The notes under the pieces: model-generated
The model's database searches: none
Told to the model about the DNA's origin: nothing
The model's input: only the letters and a program-made list of their open reading frames with translations
Part shown: positions 46,210 through 59,254 of the stretch, in pieces
Numbering within the stretch: the stretch's first letter is position 1
Layout of the letters: each line of letters starts with the position of its first letter
Assembly (NCBI GenBank): GCA_015680685.1
Contig: MNCI01013751.1
Location: 540,898 to 604,897 of the forward strand
Origin: Gnetum montanum
Taxonomy: Eukaryota; Streptophyta; Gnetopsida; Gnetales; Gnetaceae
Length of the DNA stretch: 64,000 nucleotides
Reading direction: 5' to 3'
Made by a program: the position numbers and the translations under genes

Positions 46210-49200
46210 CATTCCTTTTGGGCTAAGCTCAAATCAAGGTCAAGTTCACTGGTAGTAGCTAAAGTGTGAAGCTCTACCTGGATTGGAAGCATTAGCAACT
46301 TATCATAGACTAACTCATATGGTGCGTATAGGCCCATAAAGAATCATTCAGTTTAGTGTTTTAATCCCATCTAAACCTACTAACCATCCTAGTAAGTATT
46401 CTAGTCATTTCGTGGTTAGTTACTTTAGCTTGACCATTTGCTTGGGGATGATATGGTGTTGTTAGCTTATGGTTCACCCCAAGTTGTTACATGAGCTTCT
46501 AAAATGTAGCATCAGTGAAGTGAGTCCTATTGTCTAATATAAGCATTCTTGGTACTTTAAATTTGTTCACCATGTGTTGTTGGAAACATTTGATAGCTAT
46601 CTTTGCTATATAGTCTTTTACTATTGTTGTGTCTACCCACTTTATGCAGTAATCCATAGTCACAATAATAGACACTTTTCAATTTGACATCAGTTGAATG
46701 GGCCCCATAAAATCAATTTTCCATATGTCAAAAGGTTCCAATGGTTGTATCCATTACTATGGTGCTTCATATCTAGTCATCATTCCTCCATCACTTTGGT
46801 AACACTCAAAGGCTTATGCAAAAGGATGGACATATTTGAACAAGGTAGCTAAAAGTAGCCTATCATTGGTAGTTTGAGTGTCATCCTACGCCTTGCATAG
46901 TGGTCACCACATGGGCCTTTACGAACGTCCTATAAGACTCTCTATTGATCATGTTCTGGGACACACCATCTAATGAGCCCATTTGCACAGATCTTGTATA
47001 AATTACTATTGATCTCCATGTATCTCTTTGGTCTATGAAGGAATTGTTCATTTTGTTTCTTACCCCATTTAATAGGAAGCTCTTGTGTTGATAGATAAGT
47101 CAAATATTCTGTAGTCCATGGCTTCCCTATAGAGTTTAGAGCCTTCACTATTTTGTAAAATAGATTCTCATTGGGAAATTAGTTTGATAAAGGTTCTACT
47201 TGATCCTCAAAATCCTAATTCAACCTTGAGAGATGATTAGCTACCACATTTCCTATTTCCTTTTTGTCAGTCATCATGATGTTAAATTCTTGAAGAATCA
47301 TAAGTCATCTTATCACTTTTGGATTGACCACTGGTTTGCTCATAAGAAATCGGATGGTGCTATGATCGATGTCAACATAGATCTGGTACCTAAGAACATA
47401 ATGTTTGAAAATTTTAAGCGCATATACCATAACGATTAGCTCCTTTTTAGTTATGGTGTAGTTTAATCATGTTCCAGTAATGCTCCTGCTAGCATAGTGT
47501 ATGTTGTACAATCTTTTCTGATCATCCACTTATGTCAGTACTGAAACAAGCACATAGTTAGAAGCATCAATCATGATATGAAAAGTTCTTAACCAATCGG
47601 GAGCTTGAAGAATTGGTGTCTCTACTAATTTCTGCTTCAAAGCTTTGAATGCCTTTTCACATCACTAAGTCCACTAAAAGGATGAAGCTTGCTTCATGAG
47701 TTCTACAAGAGGTTTGGCTATCTTTGAAAAGTTTTTTATGAATCTCCTATAGTATCTTGTAAGGCCTAAGAATGATCTCACATCTTTTATTGTATGTGGT
47801 CATTGAATGATATTCTAGATGATTGATCTTTTTGGGATCTACCTCATATCTTTCTAGGAGAGTTTATGTCCCAACACTATGCCTTCATGAATCATGAGAT
47901 GGTTCTTTTGCCAATTGAGCTTTAGATTGGTTTCAATGCATCTTCTGAGTACCTACTCCAATTGGTCAAGTGCTTGTTTGAAATCTAGCCCATATGTTAA
48001 AAATAATCCATAAACACTTCAATACCATTGCCTATTTGCTTCTATAATATGCTTAATACCATTCTTTGGAAGGTGGTTGGTGCATTGCAAAGACCAAAGG
48101 GCATTTATCTATAGGCAAACATTCCCCATGGACTAGTAAGTATTGTTTTCTCTTGATCTTCAAGTGCAATGTAGATCTAATTGTATCTACTATATTTGTC
48201 CAAAAAATTATAATATTCATGTCTTGCAATAGTGTCCAAGACCTGATCAACAAATGACAAAGAAAAGTGATCCTTAAATGTGGCAAAGTTCAAAATCTGG
48301 AAGTCAATGCAAACTCACCATTTGCCCCCCTTCTTTGTAACAATCACTAAAGGACTAATCCATTCACTATTCACAATAGGATAGATGAATCTTGCCCTTA
48401 GAAATTTCTCCAATTCTTGCTTGACTACCTCCTTAAGTTTAGGATTGAGCCTTCATTAACGTTGGTGTCATGGTTTGACTACAAGATTAGTATAGATCTG
48501 GTGTTAACAAATTCATGGATCAATTCCCATGATCTCATCATAAGACCACATGAATGTTGTGGACCATTTGTTAATCACTTCCAGCAGTTTCCTTTTCTAT
48601 TGTTCTTCTAAGTTGGCGTTGATAATTACTAGCTTCTTCTTGTTCAAAAATGCATATTCTAATGTTGCTGGTAGGGCTTTCAATTCTAGTGGTTCTAGTT
48701 CCATTGTGTCTAGGATCTCAACGTGTCCCTAATCTATCTCTTCTTCTTGGTTGATATGTACGTATGGGTGCCCTTTCCTTAATTGTTTTAACTTATCAGT
48801 TTCTACAACATAGGCCTTAATGATTTATTCTTCTAGTTTCATGTATTTGTCAAATTGAGTTTCTTCATTTGTGATTAGCCATTGAATGCCCTCTTGTTGT
48901 GTGGTTGCTACATACAGACAATTTTGCATACATTGTTTCTACACATCTATTGCATGCCTTGGTATCCTCTTGTTTGATAGCCCAGGTTCTCTGCATGCAA
49001 TTGCACCCATTATCATTGTATGTGATACATAAAACTCTTCATCTTTGTATGATTCTAGCTTCATCTTCCTTGGAATTCTCCAAGGAAAAATGTGGAATCC
49101 CAAGCTTAGCATCAACAATGATAAGCCAAGCTCTTCCCATGATAATTGGGAATTCACCCTTGTTCTTCCCCATGTGAACGATTAGAAAATCAGTAGGGTA

Positions 49201-49560
49201 GGACCAACCACTAATGGTGGTAATCACATCATCAACCTATCCAAGTGGAACTGTGATAGATTGGTCTACAAACTCTAATCAAATGTTACTTCTCTTTAGT
49301 GGTGGTAGATTTTAGATACATATCTTGAGAGATCATATACACTCCTAACCTAGAATCAAGTAGAGCTTTACATGATTTTTGTCTTGATATTTGAAGATAA
49401 ACTAAGGGACTTCCTGGATCAATTCTCTTTTATGGAAGAGCCCTTGCCTTTATCCAATGAGTGATTGTCTGAGAAGCATGATAGTTATAACATTTGAATT
49501 TGATGATGTTGGAAGCTTACTATGTTGAGAAAGATTGGATGTAGATGGGGTGGAAGTAGA
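46210..49560 (-). pseudogene. 5'-truncated Athila-like pol, right arm (element C)
   Basis: On the minus strand: protease remnant 49560-48950 (FPIIMGRAWLIIVDAKLGIP near 49130), RT 48480-47880 (FATFKDHF-type frame in pieces), RNase H 47600-47220 (IDASNYV near 47565, VDIDHST near 47365), integrase 47150-46210 with a zinc-finger part, DFMGP-like text near 46705, and the C-terminal segment MGLYAPYELVYDKLLMLPIQ. RNase H Asp residues changed to Asn in the left arm are Asp here. No gag lies upstream. Pol continues past the arm boundary into 45845, which shows that the left arm is the truncated copy. Confidence 0.82.
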
Positions 49561-50390
49561 TGTGTTCCCCATCTGTCAAATCTTTTCTAAACTCATTCTA
49601 AAAAATTGATTTTATCAAATAGATGTGACATCACATCTAAGACATCAAAGATGCAATGTAGCATCTACAACATAGTAGCCAACTAAGATGCACCGATAGG
49701 GATGCTACAATGGAAAGGCGATGTAGCATCTATGACATAACATCTACGATATCTTAGTCAACTGATGATTCATCATAAGTGGATGGTTCTAGTAACACTC
49801 CCTATCACAAATCATTTCCTCTTAAATATTGTATGGATTCAAGATATCAAAAAATTTAGATTCAAAAGCATTCAAGATGATGAAAATTCTAGAAAAAAAT
49901 CATATTTTAACCACAGATGAAAGGGAGAAACTATGCATTCCACTTGTTTAGTGTTCAAACCCCCTTGAATGATCACTTTTCGCAAGCCATCAAATGTTGT
50001 TTTCCCTTACAGGAGGAATAAAAATAATAAAAAAAATAAAAGGGAAATGATTGCAAAATAGAAATCAGAAATAGCACTTGAGATTTTCAATAAACCCAAA
50101 AGAGCCAAACACTTAGTTCTCAGTTTTGATTATCAAATTACAAGTTGAAATAGAATTGATCACACTTATACTATTTAGTCTACAAACCCACCTTGCTTAT
50201 GTCTCTACAGAGATGAATAGTAGTAGAAATTCTAAAAACAATACAAATTCCAAAGGACCTACACCCAAATTCTATAGAAGAAGAATCTACTTGAACTGGA
50301 CTATGTCCAAAAGAAAATTTTTACACTAGATGAAAATGAATCCATGAACTTGAAATATCATACACATTAAAGAAGAAGTAGTAACCATAC
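49561..50390 (-). other. unassigned sequence and BAHD intron remnant, right arm
   Basis: Mirror of 31066-31960. It contains GATGTGACATCACATC and related words near 49622-49745. No gene seen. Confidence 0.5.
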
Positions 50391-50822
50391 CTGGACATTG
50401 ATGGGAGTGATGTCTAATAATGGAAAATTCTAGGGATAAAAATGGACAAGTTGTTGTAGAGACGGAGTAATATCAAAGATTTACTAAACATCTTATAGAC
50501 TCCAATCAACCTAATCCTTCACAAAGACCACACCCTTGGTAATGCATAGAAGATTGAATTTTATTGGATCCTAGGATCTGGGTTGAAGTCTTCTAGCCAG
50601 TGGGTAGTAGTAAATTAGAGCCTTTTCCAAAGCTACTCTTAGGATATTTGCTACATTCAAAAATTCTTTATAGATGAACAGAATTGGTGTAGTAACCTTG
50701 AAATGGAATCTATTATCAAGGCTTAAGAGATAGAGCACCTCGATCACAGGCATTTTTCCTGCTGGTGACATCGACTACGACTCTAATTTCATGACAGAGA
50801 ATGAGTTCTCGATGTTTTCCAT
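50391..50822 (-). pseudogene. BAHD acyltransferase exon 1 fragment (right arm)
   Basis: On the minus strand the ATG is at 50822 and a TAG follows 15 codons later (MKLES-stop). The frame continues VLYLLSLDNRFHFKVTTPIL and ALEKALIYYYPLARRLQPRS, then another stop. The YYYPLA.RL motif of the family is clear. The exon ends CCAG with a GTATGG donor at 50390, a better splice site than in the left arm (CCAT). It is the inverted duplicate of 30634-31065 and equally dead. Confidence 0.76.
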
Positions 50823-51805
50823 GGATTATCTCTATACTAAAGGACTCTCTGCTCTCATGAGCAAGGATAGAATTTGTAGGGTGCATTGCCCTTAAAAGGC
50901 TTTGTGGTCCTTCAATAAATTGTATTTGCAAAAGTACTTTGCAAATAAAAAGCTTAACATATAAATTACTTATAGATACCTTGCATGAGAAGGGTCAAAT
51001 TTTTAGTTACAAATAAGTAAAATAAGAGCATTGGCTCCCTAAGATTTATTTTAGATTAATAGTACATATATTTAAAAAATAATTAATAATGTTTTGTTAA
51101 TTATATATTAATTAAATTAAATAGCTTGAAAGATAAGAAAAATGTCTACCCTTCCTAATGGAAATGTGCATTAGAAATTACCATTCATATAAAAAATATA
51201 TGGTGCCCTTCAAATTTGACCCTTCATGAGTCAGACTCGGAAATGATCAAGATAAGGTTTCTAAAAGCTCCCTTTAGGAAATTTGAAACTATAATTTTAT
51301 AACATTGGAAGACTTTGAAACAAAAATTAAAATAAAATAAAAACACAAATACTAGATATTCACCTTCTTTGACATAAAAGATAGGTTGGTGTGGATAACA
51401 TCTTATGGTGTACAAAGGTAAGCCAAAAGTCCCATCAATGGATGAACTAACTAGAATGCTTACTTGGATGTGTGAAGAATGTACTTGATTTAGGGTTGGA
51501 ACATAAGATTTTATTAAGCCAAAGATATGTTTCTCTTAAAACTTTTACAAAAAATTGTGATTGAATGAATATGAAAAAGTTATGGTTATGACTAAATACA
51601 ATAGGCTTTTTTTGTATGAAAACCATTTGCATGGCTCCTATCATTATAGGAAAAAAGAAGTGAAATCATTTTAGAAAAAAAGTGCAAGATGAATGTACAT
51701 TCTTAAAGGAGAACACATGTAGGCTATGTGGTTTAAGAGGTCTTATGGATGAGAAGCATGTTTTCCTTAGGTGCTTTCAAACTGAACATTTGAGACAAAA
51801 TATAA
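50823..51805 (-). other. upstream region of BAHD fragment, right arm
   Basis: AT-rich; mirror of 30633-29580. It may hold the promoter region of the former gene. No firm TATA box assigned. Confidence 0.4.
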
Positions 51806-52660
51806 TATTTTGCTTACACCTTGATATTAAAGCCTTGATATTGGATCTCATGCTATGCTATCAAATATTCGATATTGCGAAATGCATGCTTGCCTATAAA
51901 TACAACACTTGGATGCATGATCTATGGTAGTTTTAATTATTTTGTGAATAGAGTAGCTGAACCCTTGCAGTTTTATTCCATAGTCTTAGAGAGTAGTCAA
52001 TGAGTGCTCGCAGTGTGGATTTGAGTTAGTTGTATGGCATCTTATTCTAGTGGAAATGTACCTAGACACATTCTATGAACAACAATAAGATCAAGATTGA
52101 TTTTTATTCATTGCAGCACTTTAACTTAGATTAGATTTACTTTTAATACAATTTATATTCCATGTACTTGGTTAATATCTACATTTCATGCAAGTTAATC
52201 AATTGACAAAATAAGCACAATCGGTTTCAAGCGTAAACACGTATTTGCTTGGTAATCCCAAAAACTTTATTGCTTGGTTCATCTAGTAGTGTAGTGCTTG
52301 GTAATTCTAGTAGTGGATACATGGGTTTAAGATGTGTACAGCAAGTTAGGAACAGACACTCATAATCCATAGGCTAGTTTAGCCTTTATCTTTTTGTAGT
52401 TAATTAGATTAAATAATTAATTTCTCTATTATCGTTAAGAGTAACATAAGGCCAAAACAACATCAACAATCATATGCCTCACTTTAGGCTAAACCATACA
52501 TGGCAAAGCTATGACTAGTCCAAGTGGGAAGATAGAAAACTACAATCAAGACATAATTATCTAGATGGAAGAACTAATCCCATCCACTAAATTCCACTAG
52601 ATTGTGCATGATTGCTTATGATTTGTATGGTTGGGCGTAGGGGGTACCTACCACTCATCA
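51806..52660 (+). repeat. 5' LTR of element D
   Basis: It starts within ATATTTTGCTTA, where the first 8-10 bases differ from the 3' LTR (TGATGAATCATATTTTGCTTA), and ends TACCACTCATCA at 52660. Plus-strand TATA-like CCTATAAATAC at about 51893. Confidence 0.8.
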
Positions 52661-52680
52661 TTGGTGTCGTTGTCGAGGAT
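52661..52680 (+). promoter_or_regulatory. primer-binding site of element D
   Basis: TTGGTGTCGTTGTCGAGGAT directly follows the LTR; same type as in element 3, with three or four transitions. Confidence 0.85.
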
Positions 52681-52794
52681 GGTGCTAGTTATCTAGATTA
52701 ATTATATTATAAACAATCATTGTAAATGTATTAACAATCTATCTTTTAGAAAACATTAATATTTTAAGTCACACATACTATCAAACAAAATCAT

Positions 52795-54744
52795 GTCTTC
52801 TTCACATAGGACCAATAATGCATTGTATGATGAAAACTCTTGTAGGAGAAATGATAGGATCTATACTGAAGAGAATTGAAGTGAACAACCTCAAGTAGGG
52901 ATTTCATATGCTCATTTCCACCATTGCTACATGCAAGGACTATGTTCAACTGGTAAGACAATCCTAGAGGATATGTAGGAAGTCCTAGGACAAGAAGGGC
53001 CTCAAGGCCTAGGACCTCCTCTAGACTTAGAAAATATAAATCAAGGGATGATGAAGGGAGATATAGGAGCCATGGTAATTCTCCTAGTTTCTCATCTTCC
53101 TCTTCCTCTTCAATGTCTAGTTCTAACAAAGATGAATGTAGGTACAAAAATAGAGCTTAGCTATGGGATCAAGATAAAGACAAAAATCAAACCTGAAGGC
53201 AAAATCAAAGACATCAAAATGAACATAGACAAGATCATCACAATCATATGAATAGAAATATAGATTATCACCATGACGTGTCTAATATAGATGAACCCCT
53301 ATTAGCTGCCAGGGGACTAACAAAAATTTGGGAGGTCATTCAAATACCTCAAAGACATCAAAGGGATAGCTGCATCATATGGCTTGATATGGATAACATT
53401 ACTAAATTTAGGGGAGGCTATAATTTTGATCCACAACATCATTTACAAGTCTTCCATGATGCCTACACCTTGAAAAACATTGAAAGTAAGTGGCAAAAGC
53501 TTAAGCTCTTCCCTACAACACTAATAGACAAAGCTAAAAGTTGGTATAGATCATTGGAACTTAATTTTGGTCATCGATGGTTCACGATGCTAGAACTCTT
53601 CAACGAAAAATACCAAACCTATGCAAGAGTGTCCAACTTGAGAAAAAAATCCTAGAATGGAAGCAAGAAAATCATAAACCCTTAGATGTGGCCTTGGATA
53701 GATACTATTCTCTACTACATAGATGTCTAGGCCATGATTTTTCTGAAAAAGAGCAACTTTTCCGCATCATAGATGGGCTCCATAATGAAACAAGGGAGAC
53801 CCTTGGGATTTATGCCCAAGGTCAATTATTTGAACTAAAATCCCATCAAATACAAAGGCTAATCGAGCAAGTACAAAAGAAGAAAGAAAACTACATAAAT
53901 GAGCAAATGTAGAGGAATATAATTGGGACCAAAATATTCAAAAGAAGGGGATCCATATCTTGATGAGGAAAAAGAGCTAGCTCTCGATGAGGTGGTTTCA
54001 CAACAAACCTTGCTAATACAAAAGTCTATCGATGAGCTTGAAGCAAAGATAGACAAGATGTGGGAGTTGATGAACAATAAAGTTACAACTTACGTGAAAA
54101 CTATAGAGAACAAAGTAACACAAAAAGAATCAAGTGATCAAAACAAGAAGAGGAAAAAAAACCAAGAAACATGAAGGAACACTTATCAATAAAAAGTAAA
54201 AATGGTTGAAGGAGAAGAGGCTATAGACTCAACCATAAAAGAGAATGACGGATGTGACATCTACCTATATGATCATCCAAAGGGCTATTTCCCAGTCATG
54301 TTACGTCTATTTGAGTATTGGGCTTTTGCTTTGAATACCAAGTTTGTACAAAAGAAAATGTGTAGGAAATTATCTTTCTCACAAGGTAATTATTGACATT
54401 CCTACAACCAATTTTACTATCTTAGTGGGACTTCTTATCATCCTCAAAACTACTATTAACTACAATGGTAAAACCCACAATCATGGGGGAGGCCATTATC
54501 AAACCAGTACTACCATTGCTACCAACTGGACTTGTACGAATATTATGTTCAACAACTTATTTCCCCAACTAGTTCTACTTCCTCTACCTTAAATCACTAC
54601 TACCACTCTCCGGAATATCATCAACCCAAAACATCTTCTGAAGGATCACCACCTCATGCCTCTCATCCTTTGTCATATCCTCAATATTCTCATACTTCCC
54701 TTCATCACATGTCACTGCCAGCAACACAAAAGGGTTTAACATGA
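52795..54744 (+). pseudogene. gag of element D
   Basis: The Ser/Arg/Asp-rich N-terminus (52795-53230) is followed by the core from 53248 (FRGGYNFDPQHHLQVFHDAY, SWYRSLELNFGHRW, YARVSNLRKK), which breaks at about 53650. There the A run has seven bases where the left-arm copy has eight, a one-base frameshift. The frame resumes in 53577-53912 (ETRETLGIYAQGQL), then 53923-54174 (coiled-coil-like, MWELMNNKVTTYVKTIENK) and 54202-54396 (DGCDIYLYDHPKGYFPVMLRL). A 48-base insert near 53293-53340 is absent from the left arm. Same family as the gag of element 3. Confidence 0.82.
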
Positions 54745-55207
54745 CAATATCAATAGGAGAATCCCACTTGTGCTATAAACATACATGGAAATGATAATGC
54801 TAGTAGATCTCAACTACAACTTTGAAAACATCCTTTCTTTAGGGTAGTTTTCTCACATAAGCACAAAACTTGTAGAGCTACTAGCACATCGAAACCCATA
54901 CAAGGCCAATCTGGTGCACCATTCTCTCTTACAAAAATGATGTTTTCTAATCATACGCAAAAGCCAACAACCATTACCACTCCAACATAGGATGAAAATA
55001 AAAACCTATCATTGTGAAGAGATAGAAAAATCCATGCATCACTAATAGTAAATGGTGCAATTGTGGGCCAAAAATTCAAAATATTAACACAACCCACAAT
55101 AAAGCCAAGCAACAAGTGTGTGAGAAAAAACTAGTCTATTTAGTAGCCACTAAACCAGAAAACACCAGTGGCTTGAAAATGAGAATATAAAACTATTTCA
55201 AAGATGC

Positions 55208-55522
55208 ATGGAAGTAATTGATCCACTTATTAATTCTAGAATTAAGAAAATGAACCAAATAGAGGACTTAGACACAGATATCTTACACTTTGATTATACA
55301 TTAAAAAAGGATATTAAACATGGAGACCCAGGAATTAAAATAGAAAATGAAGAAGAAAAATCAAACACATCTAAACCCCCTAAAATAAAGATACCTTCAA
55401 GTCTAGATGAAGATATGTCTTCGAATGATCCATATGAGACTATCACCAATGTTAAATGTGCTACCACACGACTAATTAAACCAATAACAGTGATAGATGA
55501 GAAATTGATGGTGTATAATTAG
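55208..55522 (+). pseudogene. unfamiliar C-terminal reading frame of element D (105 codons)
   Basis: It is open with the same frame and stop as its mirror copy at 26854-26525: MEVIDPLINSRIKKMNQ, IKHGDPGIKIENEEEK, IPSSLDEDMSSNDP, IDEKLMVYN. Upstream text (GEN-type and LQRCME frames) suggests a longer original frame. It occupies the place of pol. I do not recognise the domain. Confidence 0.55.
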
Positions 55523-57678
55523 GGGATTATGTGGTCCATCTCTTGAATGTGTGGCTGTAAGTTTAGTCATGGGGGAGATGCTCCATCCTAGTTCAAGAAC
55601 TAATAAGTGTTTTTCACATTTTTGTTTTACAATTTTTATCATTTTATTATTTCTCCAAAATTTTTTGATTCTTAATATGTTTTCCATTTCTTGTTATTTT
55701 TCTTTTCTTTATACTTTTCTTTTTTCTTAAGTAATTTTCTTTATGTTTTATGTTTTTTTTAATAATATTTCCAAGTCATGATGTAGAAGTTAATCCTATG
55801 TGTTTGGTTTTTGTGCTATGCTATCAAGATTATTGGATAAGTAATTGTGTAAAGCAATGAGACCACCTCATCCATCCCTCCAATTCTCTAAATAAATATG
55901 TATTTTGTCATGGAACCAATTTGGTTCTTCTTTCATGAAACTAAAATTAATCAATGATTGTTGTACCTTGAAAAAAGGGGAAACAACCAAGTGGAAATGG
56001 CAAAGGGTGTGACCTCAAGGGGACTTGTTGGATTGTCTTCTTAACTTCTTTTGTGTGGTTTATGACTCCTCATGGAATGCATCATCACTCCACTATCAGC
56101 CAATAACAAGAAGCCAAAGTATTTACATAGTGTGGTTCCCATCCAAAATCATAAAAATATAAAATAAAAAAACAATAATAGAAATTCAAAGCACACCCCT
56201 TAGACAAAATAACAAGCTAAAAGCACTAGTTATGGGGTTGGAAAGACATGTTACCCATGCCTGAAGATGGTCCTCTAACTAAGGCCCTTCCTTCCTTCTT
56301 CTCTTTTCTCTTTTTAGAGTGATGATCATTCTTTGTAATGATTGTGGACTCATGGTGGTCGACAGAAAGAAATGCATCAATGCAAGGTTACTATTAATGG
56401 TATGGACTTGGTCTAAAACTTGGACAGATAGGTATGCTAGTCATTTTAATCACACTTGACACAAGAACCTATTGCAAACATGGTTAAGTACCTTACATCC
56501 CTATCTCTGTAATCCATTCTCATCCCATTATTCACGTCACTGCTACATGCGATTATGAGCCCAATGGTTTCATGTAGTATGGTATAACATAGTTGTGTGT
56601 TGTTTGAAACAAATACATTATCTACATTTAACTTCTAGGGTGCCCATAGACATCTCTAGAAGTGGTTATGCAAGGGCATTATGGTAGGAGCCTGCTTTGG
56701 GGAGGACCCACTTGCATAACTTTTTTTGATCATGGCTTTGAACTAAACTTCATATCTTCTAGAACATCAATGATGGTTCTATAAATTTATGCATGCTTTT
56801 GGGACTACTTCTTATTCATTTTATTAATTTTTTCTACTTTTCTATTTCCATATCCATTAATATTTCTTGGCCATCTTATGAATCAAACCTTTGGTTTTAA
56901 TTGTTCAAAAGCTAGTGCACTTTCAAAGTTACGCTTATTAGTCATGGAATGCCCATTTGAAATTTTTGAAACTTTTTCAACATCCTATTTCAAACATTAT
57001 GATAACTAATAGTAATTGATCAAAATAATGTAAATAGCTTGATGATTTTAGTTACCTCATAGCCTTGGGCATAGTACGCTGGCATCATCTTATTTTTAAA
57101 TGTAAACAAAGGGATCCAAAAAGGGTTAATTATTAAGGAAAATTTACCAAAACTAATGTTGATCCTTTGGTATCTATAGGTGATGTTAAAAGGGACGCAT
57201 AAGGAAGAAGGTCTTTTTCTAGGCATGAAAACGAAGCCAAGAGAGGGACAACAAAGGATATGTCATGGACAAATAGTAGCACATACAAGATAATGGCTCG
57301 AACATCACATGATTACTCAATCCATGGGATAATAAGAAGAAATTTCAGTCCATCCTTGAATAACATTCTACATAACCAGAGAAGCATCAAAATAATAATC
57401 AAGGTTGGAAGTCTGCCACCGCTAGCAGCAACAAGAAGAATCATCTTAAATGGCTTTTTAAGGACCTCTGAAAATTTTGTAATCTTCAATATTTTTCTAG
57501 TCTTTTTGTCACTTTGTCATTTTGTCTACATCCACTCAAATAAAATTTTGTAATGTGGCACTCAAAGTTAAATCAATAGTTAGTTAGTCAATAATCCCAT
57601 ACCTTTACAATATTCTGTAAAGGAATTATTCCTACTTTTGTTCACTCGAGGATGATTTTTCATTCAGTTGTGGGGGTA
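55523..57678 (+). other. 3' non-coding region and polypurine tract of element D
   Basis: It starts with AGTCATGGGGGAGATGC (55567), equal to the end-of-pol region of element 3 (SHGGD/THGGDGHLC in reverse at 38640), so the pol-less element joins gag-linked text straight to the post-pol region. Reverse blocks of GGAAAGACATGTTACCCATGC (56240) and GGGGAGGACCC (56697) match the other family members. The purine tract is at 57669-57678. Confidence 0.65.
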
Positions 57679-58525
57679 TGATGAATCATATTTTGCTTAG
57701 GCCCCCAATATTAGGTCCTTGATATCAAATCTCATGCTACATTATCGAATATCTAATATCATAGGATGCATAACACTTGGGCACATGATTCATAGTAGTT
57801 TTAACTCATTTGTTAATAGAGTAGTTGAACCCTTGCAGTTTTATTCCATAGTCTTAGAAAATAGTTAGTGAGTGCCTGTAGTGTGGATTTGAGTTAGTTG
57901 TATATCTTATTTGAGTGGCAATGTACCTAGACATATTCAATGAATAGTAATAAGATCAAGATTGATTCTTATTCATTGCATCACTTTGACTTAGATTAGA
58001 TTTACTTTTAATACAATTTATATTCCATGTACTTAGTTAATATCTACATTTCATGCAAGTTAATCAATTGTTGGAATGAGCACAATGAACTTCGAGCATA
58101 AACATGTATTTGCTTGGTAATCCCAGTAGTGTTATTGCTTACTTCGCCCAATAGCATAGCTTTTGGTAATCCCAGTAATGGATACATGGGTTCAAGACAT
58201 GTACGGCAAGCTAGAAATGAATACTCATCACCCATAGGCTAGTTTAGCCTTTATCCTTCTATTGTTAGTTAGATTAAATAATTAATTTCTCTATTATCGT
58301 TAAGAGTAGCATAAGGCCAAAACAATATCAACAATCATATACCTCACTTTGGACTAAACTATACATGGCAAAGCTACCACTAGTTCAAGTGGGAAGATAA
58401 CTAACTATGATGAAGGAATAATGATCTAGATAGTACAACTAGTCTCATATATAGAATTTGAATGGATTATGTGTGAATGCTTGTGATTTGTATGGTTGGG
58501 CGTAGGGGATACCCACCACTCATCA
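57679..58525 (+). repeat. 3' LTR of element D
   Basis: TGATGAATCAT...CCACTCATCA, 847 bp; the mirror of the LTR at 23742-24603. Followed by TATAT. Confidence 0.85.
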
Positions 58526-58540
58526 TATATCCATCCCACA

Positions 58541-58632
58541 TAACGAGCGGTGGGTAGGCCCTACGCCTAGCCATATGAATTGTAAGCATTCATGCACAAG
58601 TTGATCAAATTCCATGGACTTAGCTACCTAAA
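58541..58632 (-). repeat. LTR end fragment at outer edge of the inverted repeat
   Basis: TAACGAGCGGTGGGTAGGCCCTACGCC is the start of a family LTR. It matches 23726-23636 in reverse and stops where the arm homology stops. Confidence 0.75.
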
Positions 58633-59254
58633 ACACCATAAAATTTTGGCCTAGCACTTTTATACAGGAATCAAGCTAAGTCATGCTGCTGCCCAACATG
58701 AGTACAACATGACCAAACTTGAGAGCCTCCAAAACAATATGAAACGACATACAATAGAGCAAGCAATGGAGCATCTGATGTCCCCCCAAGGCCCACAAGC
58801 AATTACACCAACTTTCAGCATCCAGAATCAAAAGTTTCGGGCTCAAAATGCTTGGTTTTGGCCAAGTATAATTTTGCTACATTTTCAGACGTTGCTCAGC
58901 GTAAGGCTTAACATCACCAACTTTTGGAGCCCCAAAACTGAATCAAAATAGGCTGAAATCAAGTACAAGGACCTCCCATGACCTTCACCAAGGTCTCTAA
59001 CAGGTCTCAACCTCCAGAAAATCAAGATTTTGGTATCAAATATGCCACATTGACTTGGTGACGCTGGGGTTATTTCTTAGACACTACTCAGCATAAGGCT
59101 CAGCGTCATCAACCAAAACAGGGCCAAAACGACATCCAGATCAGCCCAAATTTGGCACACATAACCCTCATGACCCATGGCATGCAGATCCACTCTGAAA
59201 AAGACTCTCATAGGCCAAAAATGGGTTCAAAATGCACTATTTTAAGGTCATACA

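Larger units (their letters stand above)
51806..58525 (+). mobile_element. pol-less gag-bearing LTR retrotransposon (element D)
   Basis: Both LTRs (51806-52660 and 57679-58525), a primer-binding site right after the first (52661) and a polypurine tract right before the second (GTTGTGGGGGTATGA) are present, so the structure is complete. The 5 kb internal part holds gag (53048-54744) and a second frame (55208-55522) but no protease, RT, RNase H or integrase. This matches the plan of non-autonomous gag-only LTR elements, which would rely on an autonomous relative such as element 3 for enzymes. The first few bases of the left LTR are degraded, and only the right flank (TATAT) can be read as a target site. 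Confidence 0.8.
46210..58632 (-). repeat. right arm of the large inverted repeat (about 12.4 kb)
   Basis: Mirror of 23636-35240; see the left arm for matched pairs. It is longer than the left arm mainly because it keeps the 5' LTR and leader of element D (51806-53060), which the left arm has replaced by about 650 bases of other sequence. Confidence 0.88.

Noticed and set aside
23636-58632. The whole inverted repeat as one giant DNA transposon with terminal inverted repeats
   Set aside because: There is no transposase and no target duplication at the outer edges. The arms end inside an LTR and inside pol, which fits a duplication with inversion rather than transposon ends.
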